Assembly (NCBI GenBank): GCA_945861845.1
Contig: CAMAWS010000077.1
Span: forward strand, 1 to 9,848
Direction of reading: 5' to 3'
DNA length: 9,848 nt
Origin: Candidatus Sulfopaludibacter sp. SbA3
Lineage (GTDB): Bacteria; Acidobacteriota; Terriglobia; 20CM-2-55-15
The translations under genes and the position numbers were made by a program. The notes under the pieces are model-generated. The model saw only the letters and a program-made list of their open reading frames with translations. It made no database searches and was not told where the DNA came from. Below, piece by piece: positions 1 through 7,182 of the stretch (the stretch's first letter is position 1; every line of letters starts with the position of its first letter).

Positions 1-2715
1 CTTTTCGGGGGCCAGCCGACACTGATCCTGCTCGACGAGATTTCCGTTTATCTCCGCAAAGTAGAGCGGGCCTTTCCGGATGCCTCGAAGCAATTCGCGG
101 CCTTTATCCACGACCTCTTTAAGGCAGTAGCATCGACGCCAAAGGTCGCTTTGGTCTATACGCTGGCGATCGGCAAAGACGATCAGGGGACCGACGCATA
201 TAAAGATGAGAACGAGCGGGCCGCTTCCGCCATGGCTGAAGCTGAAAGCGTGGCCGTCCGAAGCACCACGCCACTGAATCCGACTGAGGAAGACGAGACG
301 CCGAACGTCCTGCGCGCCAGGCTGTTTGAGTCGGTTGATCTGGCTGCCGGGAAGGCTGTCGCCGAGGCCTACTACCAGGTCTGGAACGCGAACCGGGATA
401 ACCTGCCCGCCGACGCGACGAGCCCGGAACTTCGTGAGCAGTTCCTGCGCAGCTATCCGCTTCATCCCAAGCTGCTCGAAATGTTGACTGAGAAGACCGC
501 GTCGCTCAGCACCTTCCAGCGCACGCGCGGCATGCTGCGGCTCTTGGCACGCACGGTTCACCACGTCTGGCGCACCCAGCCACCGGATGCCTATTCGCTT
601 CACACGCATCATATGGACCCCGGCTTCGAGGCAATTCGTACTGAGGTCAACGTCAAGCTGGGACAAGGCCAGTACGCGCCCGCCGTGAAATCCGATGTGG
701 CGGCTGTGGCCGGAGATGAGCCTTCACTGGCCCAGCGGCTGGACGAACAGAAGTATCCGGGTCTGCCGCCGGTAACGAGTTACGTGGCACGCACTATTTT
801 CTGGCATACGCTCGCTTATGGCGATTCCGCCAGGGGCATTACCGCGGAACAGTTGAAGCTTTCGGTTTGCTCGCCAGTGCTCGAACCATCCTTTATCGAA
901 CAGGCCCGAATCCAGTTCGTCGCCGATTCGATTTATCTGGATGACCGGCCCGGCGCTGCGCTGCGCTTCATGGTGGAACCGAATCTCACCATGATCGTCC
1001 GGCGGGTGATGCGCGACATCGACGCCGCAGAGGTGCGCACCGAACTCGCGGAGCGGATTCGCCATCTGTTCAGTTTGCCGCGCGGCGAGTTCAATGCAAT
1101 TCTTTCGCCGTCTGGTCCGTATGAGGTGCCGGATGAGGTGGGCGATGGGCGTCCGATGCTTGTGGTGCTGAATCACGAATCGACTACGGTTCCTGCTGAC
1201 CTTCGGTTTCCGCCGCCCGATATTGCGGAGATCTTCGAATACAAGGGCAACGACCGGAAGATTCGCGAACTGCGGAATAATCTGGTTTTCGTCGCGGCTG
1301 ACGAGCGCACCGTTGCCAGCATGCGGGAACTGGTTCGTCGCCGCATGGCGCTTGGCCTGCTCCAGAAGCCCGAATACCAACGCGAACTCGCCGACTATCA
1401 ACAGGGGAAGGTTAAGGCAGAGTTCGAGAAGCTGAAACTTGATGTGGCCATGGCGATATTGCAGTGCTACCGGCACCTCTTCTACCCAAGCAGTTCCCCC
1501 ATGGCCGGGGCTAATACTGGAACAAACCAGCTTCCGCTCGGCCACACGATGATCGAACTCGCCGGCGCGGGAGACTATCCCGGCAATGGGCAGCATCAGG
1601 TGCAGCGCATTCTGCACGAACAGAAGAAGATGCTGGAAGCGCGCGATACCCCGGACGCTCCGGCCTTCGTTCGCGATCAGACTGGGCTGCGAGTGAAGGG
1701 CGAGATGACAACCGCGCAGATGCGCATTGAGTACCGCCGCGCTCCCAAGCTGTCAATCCTGTTGCAGGACACGCCGTTACTGGAGTGCATCCGCAACGGT
1801 ATCGATCAAGGTCTGTTCATCTATCGGGAGGGTTCGCAAGTCTGGGGTCCAGGCGATCCCCGGTCTGCAATTCACCTGAGCGACAACCACTTCCTTCACA
1901 CGATAGACGACGCGAAGGCGAAGAAGCTGTGGCCGCGCGCGGACCCGTTGGAGGTACGCTTTCTGGCAACTCCCACGACAATCGAACGTGGCGGGTCGTC
2001 CGAACTCGTCGTCACTGTGACAGGTGGCGTACCGCCTTTCTCGTTCGCGTCGAATGAACCAAAACTCGCCACGAAGGAAACGGAGCAGAAAACCCAGCAA
2101 CTTCGCGTGCGCCCGGAACAGTCGATCACCTACACGATTGAGGTCACAGACAGTCGGGGCCAGCGGCAGCAGGCGAACACGGTCGTGACGATTCGTGAGA
2201 AGACGGGCGAGATTCAGCCTCCGCTTCCCCCTGGCGTGCCGAAGCCCGCCGCCTCAGGAAGCGAAGCCGCGGTGGATATAGAGTTCTCTGCGCAGGGTCC
2301 GCTCGCGCAGGCGCTTGCCGATCTTTGGGACAAGGCCCGTAAGGCGAAGGCTTCGAGTATTGCCACACTTCGTGTCCGCCTGTTTGAAGCAGGCGCGACG
2401 TGGAAGGTTCATCAGGCCATGGCGACACTCCAGGATGCGGACGTTACCTGCCATTTTGAAGCAGGCATTGAAGCGGACGGCATTGAGAGGTTCGAGGTAA
2501 ACTTCACAGGGCGTGTCGATAAGGCTAATGCTGTGAAGTCATTTCTTGATCCCCAGATTCGTTCGGCGAGTGAGACCCAGTTCGAAGCGGTCTACACGCT
2601 TGCGTTCAAACAGCCGCTGTCATTAAAGGATGAGAGCGCGGAGGCTCTATGCAAGCGGTTGACCCAGTATGGCGGCGGAGAAGCATTCGTTGAAGCGGTG
2701 GCCGGGAAGGTATAG
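1..2715 (+). CDS. DUF499-family AAA+ ATPase, 5' end missing (COG1483-like)
   Basis: The frame is open from the first base, so the gene starts upstream; the TTG at 151 is only an internal leucine codon. The visible 904 residues begin just before a Walker B motif, LILLDEISVYL (D12, E13). Walker A must lie upstream of the window. YPLHP (residues 152-156) and FQRTRG (172-177), followed by a Leu/Arg-rich helix, are segments I associate with DUF499 proteins, which are usually about 1000-1100 aa; roughly 100-200 residues are therefore missing. Residues 651-732 look like an Ig-like beta domain (GGVPPFSF, then YTIEVTDSRG). A proline-rich linker (739-748) and an alpha/beta C-terminal region follow. The presumed role is an ATP-driven motor or sensor in a DNA defence complex with the downstream methyltransferase and helicase. 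The family call is confident from motifs; the role is inferred from context. Confidence 0.88.
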   Translation, partial: LFGGQPTLILLDEISVYLRKVERAFPDASKQFAAFIHDLFKAVASTPKVALVYTLAIGKDDQGTDAYKDENERAASAMAEAESVAVRSTTPLNPTEEDETPNVLRARLFESVDLAAGKAVAEAYYQVWNANRDNLPADATSPELREQFLRSYPLHPKLLEMLTEKTASLSTFQRTRGMLRLLARTVHHVWRTQPPDAYSLHTHHMDPGFEAIRTEVNVKLGQGQYAPAVKSDVAAVAGDEPSLAQRLDEQKYPGLPPVTSYVARTIFWHTLAYGDSARGITAEQLKLSVCSPVLEPSFIEQARIQFVADSIYLDDRPGAALRFMVEPNLTMIVRRVMRDIDAAEVRTELAERIRHLFSLPRGEFNAILSPSGPYEVPDEVGDGRPMLVVLNHESTTVPADLRFPPPDIAEIFEYKGNDRKIRELRNNLVFVAADERTVASMRELVRRRMALGLLQKPEYQRELADYQQGKVKAEFEKLKLDVAMAILQCYRHLFYPSSSPMAGANTGTNQLPLGHTMIELAGAGDYPGNGQHQVQRILHEQKKMLEARDTPDAPAFVRDQTGLRVKGEMTTAQMRIEYRRAPKLSILLQDTPLLECIRNGIDQGLFIYREGSQVWGPGDPRSAIHLSDNHFLHTIDDAKAKKLWPRADPLEVRFLATPTTIERGGSSELVVTVTGGVPPFSFASNEPKLATKETEQKTQQLRVRPEQSITYTIEVTDSRGQRQQANTVVTIREKTGEIQPPLPPGVPKPAASGSEAAVDIEFSAQGPLAQALADLWDKARKAKASSIATLRVRLFEAGATWKVHQAMATLQDADVTCHFEAGIEADGIERFEVNFTGRVDKANAVKSFLDPQIRSASETQFEAVYTLAFKQPLSLKDESAEALCKRLTQYGGGEAFVEAVAGKV
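2704..2710 (+). promoter_or_regulatory. Ribosome binding site for the 143-aa gene
   Basis: The purine run GGGAAGG lies inside the last codons of the ATPase gene, five bases before the GTG at 2716. It supports GTG 2716 over the in-frame ATG at 2740, which would need an SD inside the new gene. It also implies translation coupled to the ATPase, because stop TAG and start GTG are directly adjacent. Confidence 0.6.
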
Positions 2716-3147
2716 GTGACACCGCAATACGAGCTTCGTATGATCGTCGAGTCCACGAGTGTGTGGCGGCTTGAGATCTGGCAAATTCCCTCGCGCGCCA
2801 CGCCGCGCCTGAAGGCACCGGAACAGGTGGCGACGTTGCACGGGTCGGGCCTAAGGATGGTTGAGAACCGGCTCCTGAAGCGCCTGGCGAAGGAGAAAAT
2901 CGTTCTAGGGTCGCTCAAGCCGGGTAAGACAAAGAAGTGGCCGCTTGACGAGGAACTGGCTTTGTCGCTGGGGTTGCTGTTCCGAGCGCTCGCACCAATG
3001 AGGAATCTGGATCGCATCCGACAGGTTGCTGACGGCGTTGAGAAGATGTCGCGTGAAGAGGCGGGGTATTGGCTCGGCATGGTGATGCACCGGGCGTATC
3101 CGCGGCGAGTGCTGGCGGCACTGCGGATTCTGCTGACTACACCATGA
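2716..3147 (+). CDS. Uncharacterised 143-aa protein in a DUF499/DUF1156 cluster
   Basis: I do not firmly recognise this protein; it may belong to a small DUF family found beside DUF499 ATPases (possibly DUF7680), but that is a weak recollection. The first 35 residues look like short beta strands (YELRMIVES, WRLEIWQIP). The rest is basic and mostly helical: RMVENRLLKRLAKEKIV, then a loop with PGKTKKWPLDEE, then helices ending in GYWLGMVMHR and RRVLAALRILL. There is no signal peptide, membrane segment, cysteine cluster or obvious catalytic motif. The GTG start abuts the upstream stop and has a good Shine-Dalgarno; ATG 2740 is the alternative and would remove 8 residues. The methyltransferase follows 10 bases after the stop. 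Its position suggests a structural or adaptor subunit bridging ATPase and methyltransferase. That is inference. Confidence 0.8.
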   Translation: MTPQYELRMIVESTSVWRLEIWQIPSRATPRLKAPEQVATLHGSGLRMVENRLLKRLAKEKIVLGSLKPGKTKKWPLDEELALSLGLLFRALAPMRNLDRIRQVADGVEKMSREEAGYWLGMVMHRAYPRRVLAALRILLTTP

Positions 3148-3157
3148 ATTCCACATA

Positions 3158-6034
3158 ATGACCAAACGACGATTGATTGAGGATTGGCTTCCGATTGCTC
3201 AAATCGGCATCGAGAGCATTCGTGAGCGGGTAGCTATGACCCCTTTTCCCGCACCGAATCGGCTGCACGTGTGGTTTGCGCGCCGGCCTTTGGTTGCGAG
3301 CCGGGCTGCGATACTTGCGAGCCTGCTCGAATCGGACGCAGACCGCGAAAGGTTTTTGCACGACCTTGGTATTCATGGTGACCCTGTGGCAGCCAAAATT
3401 CGCATGGCAAGTGCGACAGCCAAGGGTGCGCGCCTTGCAACGGATGGATATGGGTACTCGCGGGCGTTTCAATATTTGCCACCGCCGCTGGAGCTTCCCG
3501 ACCCCACAGTTGTCTTGGACCCGACCGCTGGCGGCGGGAGCATTCCCTTTGAGGCTATCCGCCTCGGAGTGCATACAATCGCCAATGATCTTAACCCCGT
3601 GGCCTCCCTTCTTTTGAAGGCAACAGTGGAGTTGCCGCTCAGGTATGGAACTCCTCTGCTGGAGCGTTACAAATCGCTGGCGGCCGAATTCGTCACACGT
3701 GCGACGCCGAGCTTTATAGGTGTCTTCCCTCATGAGGCGCCAAACGTTACGACGGTCATCGGATATTTGTGGGCAAGAACGGTTACGTGCCCATATTGTG
3801 GCGGGGTCGTTCCACTTTCGCCCAACTGGAAGCTATCAGGTTCAGGACACGGTGTACGGCTTGTTCCAGAAAATGGAAATGTCCGTTTCGAGATCGTTGA
3901 CGAGGAAGCCAACCACTCGCCGGGCACTGTTAAGGGCGGCGAGGGCTTGTGTCCGTTTTCTGGGTGTAACAGGACGATTGACGGAGAACAAATTAAGGCT
4001 GAAGCGAAAGCAGGAAGGTTGGGGCACCAGCTCTATTGCGTGATTTACAAGGAGGAGCGAACTAAGGGTTATTCAAAGAATGGAAAACCCAAGACTCAGA
4101 TCGTCAGAGGTCTCCGGGCACCCAGGCCGGAGGATGATGTTATGGCGCTCTTGCAACGCAAGCTCGAGGACAAGATGCCGATTTGGCAGGCCAAGAACAT
4201 TGTCCCTGACGAGGAGTTTCCTCCAGATACGAACGATGATAGACCGATTCAGTACGGAATGCCCCTTTGGCGGGACCTGTTCTCGCCTCGCCAGCTTTAC
4301 GGTCATTGCGTAAATGTCGAGATATTTCAAGAGTTGGTAGAATGCCACTCGCCTCTGGATGATCTCGACCGCGCCGCGCTGACCTATGTCGCGATTGCGA
4401 CAGACAAACTTGTCAATTACAACTGCGTGTTGTGTCACTGGGATCCTACAAACGGCGTCCGAGGTCAATTTGATCGGCACGACTTTTCATTCAAGTGGAG
4501 CTACGCCGAGATGTCCCCGGCTATCAGCGGCTTGGGCTATAACTGGGTTTTCGAGCAGACAGGGAGGGCCCTTGGCGAATTAATCGATTTGTTGGGTCAA
4601 TCGACCGGCATGCTGGAATTTGCCGACCCGCGCCCCAGACCCGACCTCCGAGTGATCTGCGGCTCCGCCGACGCGTTGCCAGTTAAGGATGGCTCGGTCG
4701 ATTGCGTTGTCATGGACCCTCCCTATTACGACAACGTAATGTACGCCGAACTCTCCGGCTTTTTTTATGTTTGGATGAAACGCACGGCTGGATTATTGTA
4801 TCCAGAGCTATTCAGTTCGCATCTCCCCGACACAGATCGAGAGGCTGTGGCTAGTCCCGCGAGGTTCAAGGGTCAGAAGGGTGGTGCCAAGAATCTCGCT
4901 GGGCGCGACTATCAGCACCGCATGGCGGCGATCTTTAAAGAGCAGCGTCGCGTGCTGAAGTGCGATGGAATCATGACGGTAATGTTCACGCACAAGGCGT
5001 CCGGTGCCTGGGATGCTCTCGCGACTGGTTTGATCGACGGTGGCTTTACGATCACGGCCTCCTGGCCGATCAATACTGAGGCAGAGGGAAGTCTTCACAT
5101 CCGCGAAAAATCCGCTGCGAAGTCCACGATCTTTCTCGTTTGCCGTGTGCGCGAAGCCCGCCCCAAGGATGACGAACCACGGTTTTGGGAAGATGTTGAA
5201 CCCAAGGTCCGTGAGGCTGTCCGGATGAAGGTCAAAGAATTCCAGGAGGCAGGTATTGGCGGCATCGATCTTTACCTTGCTTGTTTCGGTCCGGCACTTC
5301 AGGTATTCACGGAAGCTTGGCCGCTCACGCGCGGAACCGCCCGGCCTGAACCGCGCAAGAAGCAAAAGGATCTGTTCGAAGAGTTCGATGCATATGCTGT
5401 CCGTCCGGAAGACGCGCTAGAAGCGGCGCGACGCGAAGTGAAACAGTGGCGGATGGAGCAACTGGCCACCGTCAAGCGGCAACATCATCTCGATCAGTTG
5501 ACGGAGTGGTATGTGCTGGCATGGGATGCCTTCCGCGCTCCGCGTTTCCCTTCGGATGAAGCGTTGAAACTGGCTCGTGTCGTAGGACTCGATTTCGATC
5601 AGCAGGTGAAGAATCAAGTCTGCGAAAGCAAAGGTGACGATGTTGTTCTCTGGGACAGCCTGACGCGCCATCGCGCTGGGAAGCTGGGTCCGGTAAGTGG
5701 CGACTGCATGCTCGACACGCTGCACTGGGCGGCGAAGGTTGTGCGGGAACAGAATACCGGCGCGGCGAAGAATCTGATCGAAGAGGCGCGGCTGAAGGAA
5801 GACCCAACGTTTCTGACGGCGTTGGAGGCGATGCTCAATGTGTTGCCGCCGATGCTTCCTTCGTCGAAGAAGAAGCCGGATGCGAATCTGTCGGGCGCGG
5901 CGAACGATTTTCAGGCGCTGGAACGGCTGAGGAAGCTGGCGTTTGCGGAGACGGTGCCTGCGCCGAAGATGGCGGTGCAGGAGGTTTTGGAACTGGTGGG
6001 GGCTGAAGCAGATGATGAGGAGGAAGGTGGTTAG
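3158..6034 (+). CDS. DUF1156 Zn-ribbon amino-DNA methyltransferase (COG1743)
   Basis: A predicted SAM-dependent methyltransferase acting on the exocyclic amino group of adenine (N4-cytosine not excluded). The N terminus is the DUF1156 signature: RRLIEDWLPI, then LHVWFARRPL with following Arg/Ala helix (residues 4-50). Motif I is DPTAGGGSIPFEA (121-133), followed by the acidic-loop segment NDLNPVA (143-149). A probable zinc ribbon has CPYC (C211, C214) paired with CPFSGC (C265, C270). Catalytic motif IV is DPPYYDN (520-526). Motif I preceding motif IV by about 400 residues reflects the large insertion that carries the ribbon. A Lys/Glu-rich helical tail runs from about residue 733. There is no clear Shine-Dalgarno before ATG 3158; the gene starts 10 bases after the previous stop, so it is probably translated by coupling. 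It probably marks host DNA as self. The target site cannot be read from sequence. Confidence 0.93.
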   Translation: MTKRRLIEDWLPIAQIGIESIRERVAMTPFPAPNRLHVWFARRPLVASRAAILASLLESDADRERFLHDLGIHGDPVAAKIRMASATAKGARLATDGYGYSRAFQYLPPPLELPDPTVVLDPTAGGGSIPFEAIRLGVHTIANDLNPVASLLLKATVELPLRYGTPLLERYKSLAAEFVTRATPSFIGVFPHEAPNVTTVIGYLWARTVTCPYCGGVVPLSPNWKLSGSGHGVRLVPENGNVRFEIVDEEANHSPGTVKGGEGLCPFSGCNRTIDGEQIKAEAKAGRLGHQLYCVIYKEERTKGYSKNGKPKTQIVRGLRAPRPEDDVMALLQRKLEDKMPIWQAKNIVPDEEFPPDTNDDRPIQYGMPLWRDLFSPRQLYGHCVNVEIFQELVECHSPLDDLDRAALTYVAIATDKLVNYNCVLCHWDPTNGVRGQFDRHDFSFKWSYAEMSPAISGLGYNWVFEQTGRALGELIDLLGQSTGMLEFADPRPRPDLRVICGSADALPVKDGSVDCVVMDPPYYDNVMYAELSGFFYVWMKRTAGLLYPELFSSHLPDTDREAVASPARFKGQKGGAKNLAGRDYQHRMAAIFKEQRRVLKCDGIMTVMFTHKASGAWDALATGLIDGGFTITASWPINTEAEGSLHIREKSAAKSTIFLVCRVREARPKDDEPRFWEDVEPKVREAVRMKVKEFQEAGIGGIDLYLACFGPALQVFTEAWPLTRGTARPEPRKKQKDLFEEFDAYAVRPEDALEAARREVKQWRMEQLATVKRQHHLDQLTEWYVLAWDAFRAPRFPSDEALKLARVVGLDFDQQVKNQVCESKGDDVVLWDSLTRHRAGKLGPVSGDCMLDTLHWAAKVVREQNTGAAKNLIEEARLKEDPTFLTALEAMLNVLPPMLPSSKKKPDANLSGAANDFQALERLRKLAFAETVPAPKMAVQEVLELVGAEADDEEEGG

Positions 6035-6087
6035 GTTTTCCGGACAATGCTGAAGTCGGCGCTCCAACCCACGTATAAAAGAAGTCA
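6035..6087 (+). other. 53-bp gap, the largest intergenic space
   Basis: This is the only real gap in the cluster. It holds an A/G-rich stretch (AAAAGAAG, 6077-6084) that could serve as a weak ribosome binding site for ATG 6088. I see no stem followed by a T run and no convincing -35/-10 pair, so read-through from the methyltransferase gene is the simplest reading. Confidence 0.5.
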
Positions 6088-7182
6088 ATGGCGGATCTCA
6101 TCCCCAGTTCGAAGAGCTATCAGGATCTGCTGGCACGGCTAAAGAGCCAGATTCAAACCGCCCAGGTGCGGGCCGCGGTTTCCGTCAACTCGGAGCTTGT
6201 ACTGCTCTACTGGGGCATCGGGAAGGAGGTTCTGAGCCGCCAGAGGGAAGACGGCTGGGGGACTCGTGTCATCGACCGGCTGGCGAAGGATCTCCTCTCA
6301 GAATTCCCGGATATGCGGGGGCTCTCGTCACGTAACCTCAAGTATATGAGAGCTTTCGCGGAGGCGTGGCCGGAAGAGCCAATTGTGCAAGTGCCACTTG
6401 CACAAATCACCTGGTACCACAACCTCACGCTCCTGGAGAAAGTGAAGTCCCCCGAGGAGAGGCTTTGGTACGCGGAGCAGACTGTCGGGAACGGATGGAG
6501 CCGGAATGTTCTGGTGATGCAGATCGAGAGCGGCCTTTACGCGCGGCAGGGGAAAGCCATCACCAATTTTCAGGCGACTCTTCCGGCACCACAGTCCGAT
6601 CTGGCCCAACAGATTATCAAAGATCCGTACAACTTCGATTTTCTGACTCTCACGAAAGAGGCGCAGGAGCGAGACCTCGAACGGGAACTCCTGGCACACT
6701 TGCGCCAGTTCCTGATTGAGCTCGGCGTAGGATTCGCTTTCGTCGGCAGCCAGGTTCCGCTGGAGGTTGGAGGAGAGGATTTCAGGCTCGACCTGCTCTT
6801 CTACCATCTGAAGCTGAGATGCTTCGTCGTTATCGATCTGAAGATGGGACCGTTCAAGCCGGAGTACGCAGGCAAGATGAACTTTTACCTCTCTGCCGTA
6901 GACGACATGCTCCGCCACCCTGACGACAAGCCGAGTATTGGCCTGATCCTGTGCAAAGCGAAGAACGGGATTGTGGCAGAGTATGCCCTTCGCGATGTTG
7001 GGAAGCCGCTTAGCATCGCGGAGTTCACGCATCTCGAAAAGCTACCTGAGCAGCTCAAGGGCACGCTCCCCACCATCGAAGAGATTGAGGCCGAGTTGGC
7101 TGGGCCGCAAGAGTCAACGGAGGAAGCTACATCAGAGAAAGCGCCATCGGAGGGCGATCCACACGATGAGCCTGCTGACTGA
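6088..7182 (+). CDS. yhcG: YhcG/DUF1016-family PD-(D/E)XK nuclease-like protein
   Basis: Full length at 364 aa, usual for the family (COG4804). The N-terminal DUF1016 helical domain (about 1-165) is recognisable from LLYWGIGKEV, the LSSRNLKYMRAF segment and ITWYHNLTLLEKV. The C-terminal nuclease domain (about 175-330) has E198 in the first helix, D235 in FRLDLLFYH, and IDLK (D250, K252), followed by FKPEYAGKMNFYLSAVDD. This fits a PD-(D/E)XK active site with Asp in the middle position, a variant I believe is common in the family. A low-complexity, acidic tail rich in E, S, T and P follows after about residue 335. Family members are thought to act on DNA, sometimes beside restriction-modification genes; the substrate here is unknown. 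Its last 17 bases overlap the helicase gene, which argues for co-expression with it. Confidence 0.93.
   Translation: MADLIPSSKSYQDLLARLKSQIQTAQVRAAVSVNSELVLLYWGIGKEVLSRQREDGWGTRVIDRLAKDLLSEFPDMRGLSSRNLKYMRAFAEAWPEEPIVQVPLAQITWYHNLTLLEKVKSPEERLWYAEQTVGNGWSRNVLVMQIESGLYARQGKAITNFQATLPAPQSDLAQQIIKDPYNFDFLTLTKEAQERDLERELLAHLRQFLIELGVGFAFVGSQVPLEVGGEDFRLDLLFYHLKLRCFVVIDLKMGPFKPEYAGKMNFYLSAVDDMLRHPDDKPSIGLILCKAKNGIVAEYALRDVGKPLSIAEFTHLEKLPEQLKGTLPTIEEIEAELAGPQESTEEATSEKAPSEGDPHDEPAD
6383..6405 (+). repeat. Perfect 11-bp inverted repeat with 1-base centre
   Basis: TTGTGCAAGTG, one C, then CACTTGCACAA: two exactly complementary 11-base arms inside the nuclease-family gene, coding for the IVQVPLAQI segment of its N-terminal domain. 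The dyad ends sharply, since the next flanking pair (A and A) does not match. It could be a protein-binding operator-like site, a cruciform or RNA hairpin, or a by-product of codon choice. The symmetry itself is directly visible. Confidence 0.9.
7149..7154 (+). promoter_or_regulatory. Likely ribosome binding site for the helicase gene
   Basis: GGAGGG lies within the end of the nuclease-family gene, 11 bases before ATG 7166. The spacing is slightly long, but it is the best purine-rich run near the start, and the overlap with the preceding gene would aid coupling. Confidence 0.45.

Noticed and set aside
724..1617. Long open frame on the minus strand opposite the ATPase gene (297 codons), with others at 3137-3733, 6328-7032 and 7952-8632
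   Set aside because: All lie opposite genes with clear family motifs. Their translations are rich in Arg, His, Pro and Ser with no recognisable domain, as expected of shadow frames in GC-rich DNA.
3144..3158. Tiny frame ATG-AAT-TCC-ACA-TAA just before the methyltransferase start
   Set aside because: Four codons with no Shine-Dalgarno. The overlap with the next ATG is more simply a coupling junction between the 143-aa gene and the methyltransferase.
6074..6079. TATAAA before the nuclease-family gene, resembling a -10 box
   Set aside because: It is only 8 bases from the ATG, there is no -35-like hexamer at the right distance, and the gene appears to be read from the upstream operon.
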